Source: Heterotrichella gracilis
Lineage: Eukaryota > Sar > Xanthophyceae > Tribonematales > Xanthonemataceae
Assembly: GCA_032358255.1 (NCBI GenBank)
Contig: JAULBX010011099.1
Span: 558,001-622,000 of the forward strand
Length of the DNA: 64,000 nucleotides
Direction: 5' to 3'
Below, in pieces: positions 27,915-37,931 of the stretch. Each line of letters begins with the position of its first letter. The stretch's first letter is position 1. Under the pieces are notes generated by a model. The model worked only from the letters and a program-made list of their open reading frames with translations. It was not told where the DNA came from and ran no database searches. The position numbers and the translations under genes are program-made.

Positions 27915-29012
27915 ATGAATAAATTAAAATTTACAAAAGACGAAGGTACGGAATTCTATAAAGAACTGAACGAAAAAATCGATCAATACTTTGCTGAAAA
28001 AGGAATTCACAAAACGGGAAACAATATAATGATTTTTAAAATCGCACTTTATTTTGGACTCGATATTTTGTTTTACGGACTTATGATCACAAGTGAAACA
28101 ACAATGTCTTTTTACGCATTTTATTTACTCATGGGGCTTTCTGTTTTGTTGACAGCCTTTAATATTTCTCATGACGCAGCACATGGTGTTGCCGTAAAAA
28201 GTAAATTTTTAAATAAATTATTATTCTCGCTTAGCTTTAATCTTCAAGGAAACAACGCTTATGTTTGGGGCAAGAACCACAACGAATCCCATCATTTATA
28301 CACAAATATTGAAGGTAGCGACATAGACGTGTTAAATAATCCTTTGTTCAGAATGACTGAAAGTCAAGAATTAAAATGGTTTCATAGGTACCAGTTTATT
28401 TATGCACCTTTCTTATATCTTCTTTACTCTATTAACTGGTTTTTTTTTCGTGAGACTCTAATGCTTTTTAATTTTTCAAGTAGAACCATAAAAATCAAAA
28501 TCCCAAAAAATGAGGTAATCAAACTTGTCATTTATAAACTTCTATACATTTCTTATATGATTATTCTACCTGCTTATGTGTTGTCATTCGGTTGGCAAAC
28601 TGTTTTATTTGCATTTCTGTTGAATCATTTTATGGTTTCAATTATATTCGTAGGTGTTTTAGGTGTTTCACATTTATCAGATTTTGTAGAACATCCAGTT
28701 CCTGACGAAAACAATAAACTGAAAATGAGTTGGCCTAAATTACAAATGTGTACTTCTGTTGACTATAATGCAGACAGCAAATTCTTCAACTGGACGTTGG
28801 GTGGTTTTAATGCTCATGCCTTACATCATATCTTGCCAAATATTTGTCACGTACACTATTTAAAAATTCTCCCAATATTTCGCGAGCTGGCCCAAAAACA
28901 TGGACTTAACTATATGGAAATGCCATATAGAAAATCATTGGCATCACACTTTAGATTTTTAAAAGGAATGGGCACTCTTCAAACTTTTAAACCTGTAACC
29001 TTTGCGAGATAA
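27915..29012 (+). CDS. Membrane fatty acid desaturase, first of a pair
   Basis: A 365-residue integral membrane di-iron desaturase. The three histidine boxes are HDAAHG, HNESHH and HALHH, spaced as in acyl-lipid/acyl-CoA desaturases, with four or more membrane helices around them. It starts one base after the ATP-grasp gene and overlaps the second desaturase by 11 bp, so the three genes are one operon. It should insert a double bond into an acyl chain; position and carrier are unknown. Sequence differs enough from the second copy that recent duplication is unlikely. Confidence 0.9.
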   Translation: MNKLKFTKDEGTEFYKELNEKIDQYFAEKGIHKTGNNIMIFKIALYFGLDILFYGLMITSETTMSFYAFYLLMGLSVLLTAFNISHDAAHGVAVKSKFLNKLLFSLSFNLQGNNAYVWGKNHNESHHLYTNIEGSDIDVLNNPLFRMTESQELKWFHRYQFIYAPFLYLLYSINWFFFRETLMLFNFSSRTIKIKIPKNEVIKLVIYKLLYISYMIILPAYVLSFGWQTVLFAFLLNHFMVSIIFVGVLGVSHLSDFVEHPVPDENNKLKMSWPKLQMCTSVDYNADSKFFNWTLGGFNAHALHHILPNICHVHYLKILPIFRELAQKHGLNYMEMPYRKSLASHFRFLKGMGTLQTFKPVTFAR

Positions 29013-30075
29013 GCACATATACATTGCTAAAGACGGTGATCTGCTAAAAAACATTTATCAACAAGTGAATGAAAGGCTAATTATTGATAACAGCGTATTT
29101 CTGTTGAAAATTTGGTCTAAGTTCTTCGTTTACTTTTCATTTTCGACTATTGCATACGCCTTGTTATTTTTTGCTGAAAAACCAATCTATTTTATAACGA
29201 TATTTGTTTTGTATGGCCTTGTGTCTTTACTTTTCGCTTTTAATTTTTCGCACGATTTTTCGCATAACACGATTTTTAAAAGTAAAAAACTCAATAATCT
29301 CTGTTTTATTTTAATATATACAATTGTTGGAGCTCACGCAGAGGCATGGAAACAAAGACATATTCACTCGCATCATTATGCTCCTAACGTAGAAGATTAT
29401 GATTCAGATTTAAGAATCACAAAACTTATTAGAGTGATTCCGGATAGTAAACATTTTTGGTATCACAGATTTCAACATCTATACGCTCCGTTTGCTTACA
29501 CTACTTATTCTCTTTTTTGGGTGTTTATAAAGGACTTCGTCATTCTATTCTCAAAAGACGAATACACTGAAAATAAGGGATTCAAATATCATCTTTCATT
29601 TTGGACACAGAAAACATTTTATTTGACTTTTATTTTGATAATACCATTGTTATTTTCGAAGCAATCATGGAATATTGTCGTAATAGGGTTCTTATTAATG
29701 CACTTGACACAATCTTTATTTTTGCTTTTCACTTTTTTTATGACACATCATGTTGAAACAACTGAATATCCAAAGACAGACGAAAACGGTTATATCATAA
29801 CATCTTGGCTTATGAACCAAATAAAAAGTTCAAATGATATGCATCCGTTTAGCGAAACAGCAAATTTCATACTTGGTGGTTTTAACAATCATATTGCACA
29901 TCATCTGTTTCCACATTTTCATCATATCCATTATCCTAAACTCAATAGAATACTTTATGACATTTTGATGCATAACAATATAAAACCAAATCAAACAACC
30001 TACATCGGTGGAATAATATCACACTTAAAGCTATTAAAACGAATGGGTTATTCGGACAAGAAAAACGCTCAATAA
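29002..30075 (+). CDS. Membrane fatty acid desaturase, second of a pair
   Basis: A 357-residue membrane desaturase with histidine boxes HDFSHN, HIHSHH and HIAHH, and a layout like the first enzyme. The start is TTG at 29002, inside the end of the preceding gene (11-bp overlap). Two consecutive desaturases could act on the same acyl chain at different positions to make a polyunsaturated product. No polyketide-type PUFA synthase is in the window. No terminator was recognised after it. Confidence 0.88.
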   Translation: MRDKHIYIAKDGDLLKNIYQQVNERLIIDNSVFLLKIWSKFFVYFSFSTIAYALLFFAEKPIYFITIFVLYGLVSLLFAFNFSHDFSHNTIFKSKKLNNLCFILIYTIVGAHAEAWKQRHIHSHHYAPNVEDYDSDLRITKLIRVIPDSKHFWYHRFQHLYAPFAYTTYSLFWVFIKDFVILFSKDEYTENKGFKYHLSFWTQKTFYLTFILIIPLLFSKQSWNIVVIGFLLMHLTQSLFLLFTFFMTHHVETTEYPKTDENGYIITSWLMNQIKSSNDMHPFSETANFILGGFNNHIAHHLFPHFHHIHYPKLNRILYDILMHNNIKPNQTTYIGGIISHLKLLKRMGYSDKKNAQ

Positions 30076-30307
30076 TCGTCAATTAAGCTCATTTGGCGGT
30101 TTAAAATCTAAAGGAGTAAATTCGAACTAACACAAACTGGATCAATTCGCCTTCCTTCAACCCGCTCCGAAAGATTTGTCATCCATTAGAATATTCTCTA
30201 ACAATCTACATTTAAAGGTAAAAGAAACTATTTGTTTTGAGGATAGCAAACACTTTTTCTGGAAAACTAAGATCAAAAAGGCGTATCTTTAATAAAATAT
30301 CCAAAAA

Positions 30308-31069
30308 ATGAGAACTTATTTCCTAAGTGCTTTTCTTGTCATCGCTACTGGTGCAGCTGCCTGTTCTGGTGTTCAGAAATCGTTTTGCCTTGTAAAATCC
30401 ATGCGGAGTAGCGACAATGTGATATGTGGGGTTATCACTTCAAGCACTTTACACTCCATTGAAATGAATGTAATTAATGTTTTGTATGGTGTAGAAACGC
30501 GTTCTGTAATTACGATATGGGACGGAACTGATTTTAACTGTAATGGAAATGTTTCTATGAAAGCTTCCGACATGGGCACAGTTGGTGATACTATTATTGC
30601 AATACTCCCAATGATAAGTAACGTCCCGCAAAATACTTGGGATGTAACCGGTGATTATCGCCGTCCCTATTCATTATTCGAAACAGCCTGGTTAGATGTT
30701 GTGAATGATTCTGTTAGGGGTTACATTGCCGGAGCCACTAATGCACCCATATTAAAGTATGCCTACTCTGGGTTCAAAAATTACTGGCAAAACCACAGCA
30801 ATGATTGTATAACTTTAAGTGTTAAAGAACAAATTGCCGAGCAAATTAAAGTGATAGTTTTGGATGATAAAATAATGATCAATTCACTTTTAGAGGATTA
30901 CTTTTCTATAAAACTAATTTCAATTGACGGTCGTTTACTGGCGGAATTAAAGCCCGACAAAGAGCACAAGATTGACTGTTCTCATTTACCACCAAGTATC
31001 TATTTGCTCACAATTAGTAGAAACTCGAGTGTAATATTGACCCGAAAAATCTTAATAAATAGTCATTAG
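30308..31069 (+). CDS. Secreted protein with weak T9SS-type C-terminus
   Basis: A 253-residue protein with a signal peptide (MRTYFLSAFLVIATGAAAC; the Cys may make it a lipoprotein). The middle is beta-rich with six or so cysteines (CSGVQKSFC, NVICGV, DFNCNG, NDCITL) that could form disulfides. The last 70 residues resemble a T9SS type A sorting domain: IKLISIDGRLLAELKP, then PPSIYLLTI and TRKILINSH. The usual YPNP start is replaced by VLDDKIMINS, so sorting is uncertain. A TATCTTTA box lies at 30284-30291, 17 nt before the ATG. Confidence 0.75.
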   Translation: MRTYFLSAFLVIATGAAACSGVQKSFCLVKSMRSSDNVICGVITSSTLHSIEMNVINVLYGVETRSVITIWDGTDFNCNGNVSMKASDMGTVGDTIIAILPMISNVPQNTWDVTGDYRRPYSLFETAWLDVVNDSVRGYIAGATNAPILKYAYSGFKNYWQNHSNDCITLSVKEQIAEQIKVIVLDDKIMINSLLEDYFSIKLISIDGRLLAELKPDKEHKIDCSHLPPSIYLLTISRNSSVILTRKILINSH

Positions 31070-31165
31070 AAATAAGCAAGAACGCGTATTTTAAGAAATT
31101 TTATAGATCTTGTTTTAATCCGCGTTAATCATAAACATCCGCGTTATCCGCGTTCCTATATGGCA

Positions 31166-31258
31166 ATTTAAACCGTATCACCGCCACCGTGATATCATCA
31201 CCTGATCTAATCTCCCTTCCAGTGTAGAATATTTTGAGGTGAATTTTTTACCACGCGC
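31166..31258 (-). pseudogene. Partial copy of the 3' end of the SpoIIE-type phosphatase gene
   Basis: This segment repeats the last codons and stop region of the phosphatase gene at 32522-34609: the shared runs include ACCGTATCACCGCCACCGTG, GATATCATC and CTCCCTTCCAGTG. Compared with the functional 3' end it lacks about 85 nt in the middle and has small changes, so it codes for nothing. An intact secreted-protein gene lies between the two copies, which suggests a past local duplication or insertion. Confidence 0.7.
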
Positions 31259-31278
31259 ACAGCGCTTTAGTATTTGTT

Positions 31279-32367
31279 TTAGTTGAGCTGTTTTTCAACG
31301 GTTCCATTCGAATAAAAAATAAGACGTGGACCTTCAAATTCAAATGGAACGACTCTTCCCAGCAGATCGGTGACTTTAATAATTTGACTGTTTGATTTAG
31401 TTGAATTATCAATCACTAGTATTTTAAAATAAGTTGATTGACCATCAAAATCAGTTTGTTTGAGCCGGTAATAATTTAATGTAGCTTCAAATGAAAGATC
31501 ATCAATTTTATACAATACCTGTTTAGTTGAATTGCCTGCACCGATTATTTTATGAATTGTTATCCAATTTATCCCATCGGTACTTCTTTCAAGGGAATAA
31601 TAATCATTATTTTTTTCAGTGGCACTGATCCATTGCAGTCGGTTTTTTGTTCCGAAAGTTTGTCCGGTAAAGTTTACTAATTCTATAGGAAGTACTGTTG
31701 AACAGGTATAAGTTTGTAAAAGAAAATTGTCGAGGTTTGGAACGTTGTTGTTTGCACCATCCATTTGTGAACCAATAATTATACTGCCATCACCTACCCA
31801 ATAAAGATTTTGTCCCGGTGTTGTTGGTGAGCAAGTCCATACAACTGCGCTATTCACATACATGGTTCCTACCCCGGTGCAATTATCATAGGTAAATCGG
31901 TAGTTTCTAAAGGTTGCATCCAAGGGAATAGCCACATTACTGGAAGTTACAGTGGTAACAACGGTACCAGTAGTGACGCGGTAGGTAACACGAAAATTTG
32001 CAACGGAGGTCCCGGTATTAAAAGTGAAACTGCCTCTTCTAATCATTTCAGCTGTGGATTCATTGCGACGATAATCAATACTTATATCTATGTTAGGTAT
32101 GTCAAACACGTTTCCTGTATTGGGTATTGTTAAATTAATGTCAGAAGCCGGCGAAGGTGATCCGGGGTTTAATCCGTTGGTCCCTCCAACACCTCCGGCA
32201 CTTGAAGTGGCTGTTAATCCTGCTGAGCTGGCATTAGGTCCAACCACCGCATTGGTTATAGGGTTTGAATTCCAGTTAAACTGACTAATAATTTGTGCAG
32301 AAGACTGTTGCACAAAAAACATAAAAAAGAAAATTAAAACCTGAGTATTTTTTTGGAAAGGATGCAC
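31279..32367 (-). CDS. Secreted T9SS-type protein with variant C-terminal signal
   Basis: The GTG at 32367 gives a clean signal peptide (VHPFQKNTQVLIFFFMFFVQ, cut after SSAQ), so I use it; an in-frame ATG at 32451 would add 28 residues without signal character. About 362 residues. The N-terminal domain is a beta-rich, concanavalin-like part (FDIPNIDISIDYRR, FRNYRFTYDNCTGVGTMYVN). The C-terminal 130 residues carry the common Bacteroidota block LPIELVNFTG, RLQWISATEKNNDYYSLER, YYRLKQTDFDGQ and end in VTDLLGRVVPFEFEG...GTVEKQL, a short variant of the T9SS signal. Function unknown. Confidence 0.8.
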   Translation of the reverse strand: MHPFQKNTQVLIFFFMFFVQQSSAQIISQFNWNSNPITNAVVGPNASSAGLTATSSAGGVGGTNGLNPGSPSPASDINLTIPNTGNVFDIPNIDISIDYRRNESTAEMIRRGSFTFNTGTSVANFRVTYRVTTGTVVTTVTSSNVAIPLDATFRNYRFTYDNCTGVGTMYVNSAVVWTCSPTTPGQNLYWVGDGSIIIGSQMDGANNNVPNLDNFLLQTYTCSTVLPIELVNFTGQTFGTKNRLQWISATEKNNDYYSLERSTDGINWITIHKIIGAGNSTKQVLYKIDDLSFEATLNYYRLKQTDFDGQSTYFKILVIDNSTKSNSQIIKVTDLLGRVVPFEFEGPRLIFYSNGTVEKQLN

Positions 32368-32521
32368 GTTAATCAAAGTTAGCCAAAATGTCTTTAATTC
32401 AGAAAAAAGTATTGATTTAAGATTTAAAAAGGCAGTTAAATAAGGATCCAAACAGAATAGTGCCGGTTTCTGTTAAAGTTCCTCCAGCTCCGCAGGATAC
32501 GTATACCTTCGCTGCAGCGAT

Positions 32522-34609
32522 TTAAAACCGTATCACCGCCACCGTGATATCATCCACCTGATCTAATTCTCCCTTCCAGTGCAGCATATTTTGATGTAAA
32601 CTCTTTACCTGCTCTTGTTCGTTTTGTGATTGGATTGACAGAAGAAATTCTTTTAAGGTTTTATTCTTGTATTTTTTACCACGCGCTCCACCGAACTGAT
32701 CACCATAACCATCACTTAATAAATACATCAAATCACCTGATTTAATAGTTAAAGTATGTGTGCTAAATTCTTTTTCGTGTTCGTAAAAAGCAACGGGCTG
32801 TTTGTCCGCTTTATGTTCCCTTATGTCTCCTTCTTGTAATAACCACAAATGATTATTGGCGCCTGCCCATTGAATGTGCTTTGAATCATTGTGGATACAG
32901 ATCAAGGTACAATCCATTCCATCGCGTATGTTTTGTTGTTTGGCATTTAAACTTTCTATCACCAGTTCTCTGGCTTTGGTGAGAACTTTACCGGGTTCTA
33001 CTAAATGAAACTCCGTAATGGCTTTATGCAGTGCGTTGTGACAGACTACCGACATCAAAGCACCCGGAATACCATGTCCGGTGCAATCGCACACAGCAAA
33101 AAAGGTATGTCCTTTATATTGCTCAAAAAAGTAAAAATCACCGCCTATAATATCTTTTGGTAAATACAGGATATCAAGGGGGATCGCCTTTTTAATATCA
33201 GAAAGTTGTGGTAAAATGGCAGATTGCAGACGCTTGGCATAATTGATGGAATCTAAGATCTCATGATTTTTAAACTCCACCAATTGTTTTTGTTTTTCGA
33301 TGATGTGATTTTGTTTTTTGGTGATCTTTAAACGTTTAAAGGTAAAGATCGCAAAGGATACAATTCCTAATAGCATGAGAAGTAACATCACCCTGAACAT
33401 TTTTTCATTATCCAGTTTTTCTGCGGCTATCTCAAGTTCTTTATTCTTTAAATTTTCTTTGTGTTCAAATCGTAAACTATCGGCCACTTGTCTGCGTTCA
33501 AAATCAAATTCCAATTGCTGCTGTTGAATCTGCTGTACTTTGGTGTATTTGTCATTTGAATCTTTGAAATTAAGATGCTGATGGATGAACTCGGCGAATT
33601 TTTTAGAATTACCCATCGACTCGTAAATGTTAGCCATTGTCAAACTTAAATAACTGAGGTTGTTGTATGTTTTAGCGTTTAAACTCACGGCATAAGCCTG
33701 ATGAAAAAAATCTAAGGCTTTGTTCTTTTGTTTTAGTTTTAGATATTCTTCAGCAATGTTTATTAAAAGAGTGATCTTATCATTGGTGATGTTAGCGAAT
33801 TGTTTGGTATACAGAAAACGGTCTAAGGCTTGTTGATGATTACCCGCGGCTGAAAGAAGCAACCCTTCATTTAAATAATAACCAAATTTTGAAGCGCTAC
33901 TACTTTCGTTACTTAGAAATTTTTTTGCAACATTTAAATAGTAAGAAGCCGAATCAATGAGCAAGTGATTTCTAAAATTGGTCGATAAACCACTATAACA
34001 AATCAAGAGCATGGTAGAATCCTGTTTGATAGTTGCTTCTCGGATAGCTTTTAATAAAAATTCTTTGCTTTTAATCAGATTGCCTGTACGCGAATAGATC
34101 AAGGCGCAATTGTAGTAGATCTGTTCAATTCCTGAGGTATTTTTTGTTTCTTCCGCCAGTTTTAGACTTCGTAAAAAATAACTCAAAGCTTTGTTTAATA
34201 TTTCGGTGTTTAAATAAGCAACACCCATATTATTCAAGGCCAGTTGCATGCCACGCTTAAAATTTATTTTTTCGGAAAGGTCATAACTTAATTGCTGATG
34301 ATGAAGAGAGGCTTTGATGTTTCCTATATTGCTATAAGTGATGCCGAGGCGACGGTGGCATATGCTTAATCGTTTTAGGTCATTTATCTTTGTGGCAAGT
34401 AGAAGCGCCTTGTCGCCATAATACAAGGCTGAATCGGGAAGATCGTAACTATATATTGGCCAGATGAGCTCATTATAGGCATCGAGCAGGAGGGTATCAT
34501 GAACAGGCTTTGCGACTACTTCAAGAAGTTGTGCTTTAGACTGTTTTTCCTGAGAATAGGAACTTAAGCTAAAGAGCAGCACTAAGATTAATATACTGCG
34601 ATAATACAT
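32522..34609 (-). CDS. TPR-containing PP2C/SpoIIE family serine phosphatase
   Basis: A 695-residue protein with a signal peptide (cut near SLSSYSQ), about ten tetratricopeptide-like repeats (residues 40-370), a coiled-coil and one membrane helix near 408-425. A cytoplasmic SpoIIE domain follows with the metal sites in DIIGGDFYFF and VCDCTGHGIPGALMS, and DGYGDQFGG near the end. It should remove phosphate from a serine/threonine of an anti-anti-sigma-like partner in response to a periplasmic signal read by the TPRs. Common in Bacteroidota, with targets mostly unknown. A partial copy of its 3' end lies at 31166-31258. Confidence 0.92.
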   Translation of the reverse strand: MYYRSILILVLLFSLSSYSQEKQSKAQLLEVVAKPVHDTLLLDAYNELIWPIYSYDLPDSALYYGDKALLLATKINDLKRLSICHRRLGITYSNIGNIKASLHHQQLSYDLSEKINFKRGMQLALNNMGVAYLNTEILNKALSYFLRSLKLAEETKNTSGIEQIYYNCALIYSRTGNLIKSKEFLLKAIREATIKQDSTMLLICYSGLSTNFRNHLLIDSASYYLNVAKKFLSNESSSASKFGYYLNEGLLLSAAGNHQQALDRFLYTKQFANITNDKITLLINIAEEYLKLKQKNKALDFFHQAYAVSLNAKTYNNLSYLSLTMANIYESMGNSKKFAEFIHQHLNFKDSNDKYTKVQQIQQQQLEFDFERRQVADSLRFEHKENLKNKELEIAAEKLDNEKMFRVMLLLMLLGIVSFAIFTFKRLKITKKQNHIIEKQKQLVEFKNHEILDSINYAKRLQSAILPQLSDIKKAIPLDILYLPKDIIGGDFYFFEQYKGHTFFAVCDCTGHGIPGALMSVVCHNALHKAITEFHLVEPGKVLTKARELVIESLNAKQQNIRDGMDCTLICIHNDSKHIQWAGANNHLWLLQEGDIREHKADKQPVAFYEHEKEFSTHTLTIKSGDLMYLLSDGYGDQFGGARGKKYKNKTLKEFLLSIQSQNEQEQVKSLHQNMLHWKGELDQVDDITVAVIRF

Positions 34610-34648
34610 TTACATAAATGTACTTCAAAAAAACTGATCTGAAAAAAA

Positions 34649-36943
34649 CTAATCTTTTACGATTTTATTCAGGGATGATTTATTGTCATTAAGAACCCTC
34701 AAAAAATAGAGGCCGTTGGGTAAAAAAGACAGATCTATGGTTTCTTTGAGTTCGGTTTTATTCCGATAACTATAGCTTTGAATTTCCTTACCAAGAATAT
34801 CGAGAATTGCGACACGCGTTTCACTTTGACTGTTTAAAGAAGAGCAGGCAAAGCTAAGGCTATTATTAAAGGGGTTTGGCCAAACACTCAAATTTACCGG
34901 ATTATTGGCAGAAAGTTCTTGCATACCAACGGTCACATCTGTTGAAATGGTAAAATTATTATTTCCGATGTCATAAAAAATATTCCCTTTGCTTTCTACT
35001 TTAATGCGACAGGTAGTGATGGTGGCCGAAACGGTTGGTACTGCTATGTTTTCAACACCATCGTTGGGAGTATTGTTTATTAAAACAGAATACGAATTTC
35101 CTCCGTTGTACGAAATTAAAATATTTACGGAAGCGCAACTCACCGGTACCAGATTGGTTCCATTCACATCCCAGGTAATGTTTTTGTATTGTGTATTTCC
35201 CCAAACAATTCCGGTGGCACTGGGATAAGTAACAGTTAAAGGGCCTGAGTTATCTATTTTGATCACATCACTAGAATAACAAACGCCACCGCCTCCCATT
35301 AAATTATCACGGGCTGTTAATCGGAAATTTAAGGTCTGAATAGATTGCGGCAAATATTCTCCGGGAGTACCGGTGTAGTTTCCTGAAAGAACAACGGAGC
35401 TTTTTGGGAACAAACGGGTTGGCGTATTGACCGGTGCGTACGAACGAAAGAAGGGCATCTTACCTGAGTTCCAATTGTCACCACTGAGTCCTGCATCGGT
35501 TTCTTCCCACGAATAGGTGATCGGATCACCGTCGGGATCAATGCCACTGCCGGTTAAAACAAAAGGAGTAGAATAGGGAATGGTGTAATTTCCTGAACCG
35601 CTCACAAGGGGAGCTTGATTGCCACTTGTGGTGGTAACGGGACACAGGTTGCCGCTTCCTGATTGTGTAAAATTGATTATCTCATCATAAGACACCGCGT
35701 GAAAATAAGGAATACTGTTACCTGCCAGATCATTGGACGAACAGATGCCGGCATAACCCATAACGGTCACACCACTGCCAGGTTCCATGGAGGTTCCTGC
35801 AGAACGATTACCGTTGCAGCTACCGGTTATGGCATTAAAGGAATGATTTGCATCGAACTGATGTCCGATTTCATGCGCAACATAATCAATATCATACGGA
35901 TCACCAACCGGATTTCCGCTGCCGGTGATTCCTCTTGCTTTGGAGCTGTTGTTACACACCACTCCCAAAAATGCTAATCCACCACCACCGGTGCTAAAGG
36001 TATGGCCTATATCATAATTCGCAGATCCAATAGTGCTGGTAATGACAGTTTGACTTTCATTAATGAGTGTGTTCGCATTATTATTTCCGTTAAAAGGATC
36101 TGTGGATGGATTGGTGAAGATCACAGTTGTTTCAGTTGCCACTAAAACCATCCTAACTGCTGTTTCTTTTTCAAATACACCATCCACCCGGTTAACACTG
36201 GTTACTATTTTAGCGAGTGTCTGTGCTACTGTAGGAGTGGTACTTCCTGTGGCAGCAATAGCATATTCTCCGGTACAGGCTATGGCTAATTTATAAGTGC
36301 GCAATTGATCACCGATACAAATAGGCACCGTACTGGTAGTTTTTGCACTTGATTTATGTTGTCCTTGATTTTCTTTTTTATGAAGCTCTATCTCATTAGC
36401 ATCTGCTTCCGGAATGCGATACTTTGGATCTTTAGAAAAATCAGCAGAGTAGTAAACTAGATAATCCTTGGTATTACCAAGGCAGTAGGGATCAATAAAA
36501 AAATCTCCGGCGGTGCTAAATATCATTCCGTGAAATCCAAATTCGTTCCAGTCTAATTTACCACTCGCGCTTGGATCATCAATTCCTTTCACACTAAATG
36601 TTTTAATGTTTGGAAAAGCAGCACTGAGTTCTTCAGCCATAATGGGACTTTCTACCACTTTAAATTTTTGCACTTCTCCAGTTGGAAGTGGTAAGTCAAC
36701 TATAGAAGAACTGTTAGTGATGCGAAGTGTTTTTTCGTTTGGCGCAGAAAATAATTTGTCTTTGAGATGCTGTTCGATAAGCGAGAACGTCACATATTTT
36801 TGAGGCACGATTTGACGCACGCCGCTTAGCTTAATGGATGATTCGTGACTATTTTGCCAAAATATAAGTTCTTCTGACTGAGAATATACCGGTTTGGAAA
36901 GCAAAAGCAAACAGGAGCAAAAAAAGAGAGTAATGGATTTCAT
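34649..36943 (-). CDS. Secreted zinc metalloprotease (reprolysin-like) with T9SS sorting domain
   Basis: The ATG at 36943 gives the best signal peptide (MKSITLFFCSCLLLLSKPVY); an ATG seven codons earlier is possible. About 764 residues. After a propeptide-like first 210 residues comes a metzincin domain with HEIGHQFDANH, matching HExxHxxxxxH (His364, His368, His374 counted from the upstream ATG), a Glu365 catalyst and a following Met-turn candidate VTVMGYAG. A beta-sandwich region and a T9SS type A sorting domain (VWPNPFNNSLSF, LPNGLYFLRVL, NKIVKD) follow. It should be secreted or surface-bound and degrade proteins, with activation by removal of the propeptide. Confidence 0.92.
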   Translation of the reverse strand: MKSITLFFCSCLLLLSKPVYSQSEELIFWQNSHESSIKLSGVRQIVPQKYVTFSLIEQHLKDKLFSAPNEKTLRITNSSSIVDLPLPTGEVQKFKVVESPIMAEELSAAFPNIKTFSVKGIDDPSASGKLDWNEFGFHGMIFSTAGDFFIDPYCLGNTKDYLVYYSADFSKDPKYRIPEADANEIELHKKENQGQHKSSAKTTSTVPICIGDQLRTYKLAIACTGEYAIAATGSTTPTVAQTLAKIVTSVNRVDGVFEKETAVRMVLVATETTVIFTNPSTDPFNGNNNANTLINESQTVITSTIGSANYDIGHTFSTGGGGLAFLGVVCNNSSKARGITGSGNPVGDPYDIDYVAHEIGHQFDANHSFNAITGSCNGNRSAGTSMEPGSGVTVMGYAGICSSNDLAGNSIPYFHAVSYDEIINFTQSGSGNLCPVTTTSGNQAPLVSGSGNYTIPYSTPFVLTGSGIDPDGDPITYSWEETDAGLSGDNWNSGKMPFFRSYAPVNTPTRLFPKSSVVLSGNYTGTPGEYLPQSIQTLNFRLTARDNLMGGGGVCYSSDVIKIDNSGPLTVTYPSATGIVWGNTQYKNITWDVNGTNLVPVSCASVNILISYNGGNSYSVLINNTPNDGVENIAVPTVSATITTCRIKVESKGNIFYDIGNNNFTISTDVTVGMQELSANNPVNLSVWPNPFNNSLSFACSSLNSQSETRVAILDILGKEIQSYSYRNKTELKETIDLSFLPNGLYFLRVLNDNKSSLNKIVKD

Positions 36944-37033
36944 TCTAATAATTGATTCATTCAAAAATAAGAAATTTAGGCCAAGGTTTTACATGGAAAT
37001 TGCTGCCAGACGGCAATTTTAGGAATTTTTTGA

Positions 37034-37912
37034 CTATTGTCTGCGGTCAATCCCCCACATCATTTTATTGCGCAGGGTAGTGAAGAAATTCTGTCCTTCT
37101 AAATTGATCAGGTTTAATCTGAATTTGGCTTTGCGAATACGGATTTCAGTTCCGCTTGGAACCACGGCCCCTCTGGAATCGAGGGTGACATTAAAATCTT
37201 CATGACGTCCGGTCACTTTAAACCGAATTTCCTTGTTGTTTGAAATAACAATGGGGCGCACCGTTAAATTATGCGGCGCAATGGGAGTGATGATAAAGTT
37301 ATCCGAATCCGGCATCATGATAGGTCCGCCGCAACTTAAGGAATAAGCTGTTGAACCGGTTGGTGTAGACACTATCAGACCATCAGCAAAATAGCTGTTT
37401 AAAAAGATACCGTCTATGTAGGTATCAATATTGATCATTGAACTACTGTCTTTTTTATGAATGGTAAATTCATTCAGGGCAAAATTCTCACCGGCAAAAC
37501 AATCCTCGCATCCATCCAATTCAATCAATTCACGTTTATCGAGGGTGTACTTTTCGCGCAGTAATAATTTAAGCGCTTTTTGAAGATCATCTTTATTTAC
37601 CTGCGATAAAAAACCCAAACGACCGGTATTTACACCTAAAATAGGGATTCCGGATTTTCTCACCAGGGTAATGGTTTCCAACATGGTGCCATCACCGCCT
37701 AAACATAAAAGGTAATAAGCTTTAGAAATTAGTTCATCCGAATTCAGAAAGGTGGGAAGCTCAAGACTCAAGCTACCGGAGCTTTTGAGAAAGTTGTAGT
37801 AAGGTTCGTAAACGATCATATCAACACCTTCTGCTTTTAACACAGTGTATATCTGTTCTATATACGTAGCGTAATTCGCTTTGGTAGAACGTGCATATAC
37901 GGCGATAGTCAT
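37034..37912 (-). CDS. nadK: NAD kinase
   Basis: A 292-residue ATP-NAD kinase, making NADP from NAD. The signature GGDGTMLET is at residues 72-80 (GGDG, catalytic Asp) and NEFTIHKKDSS near 148 is the conserved NE/D motif. TPTGSTAYSLSCGGPI near 185-200 is the second family signature. Length is typical. It lies 19 nt downstream of selD on the same strand and probably shares its transcript. Confidence 0.97.
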   Translation of the reverse strand: MTIAVYARSTKANYATYIEQIYTVLKAEGVDMIVYEPYYNFLKSSGSLSLELPTFLNSDELISKAYYLLCLGGDGTMLETITLVRKSGIPILGVNTGRLGFLSQVNKDDLQKALKLLLREKYTLDKRELIELDGCEDCFAGENFALNEFTIHKKDSSSMINIDTYIDGIFLNSYFADGLIVSTPTGSTAYSLSCGGPIMMPDSDNFIITPIAPHNLTVRPIVISNNKEIRFKVTGRHEDFNVTLDSRGAVVPSGTEIRIRKAKFRLNLINLEGQNFFTTLRNKMMWGIDRRQ

Positions 37913-37931
37913 ATTACAAAGATAAAATTAT

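Noticed and set aside
36984-37020. Hairpin AAATTGC...GCAATTT after nadK as a terminator
   Set aside because: The stem has bulges and the T-run is weak, and it lies close to the next gene's start; it could not be assigned with confidence.
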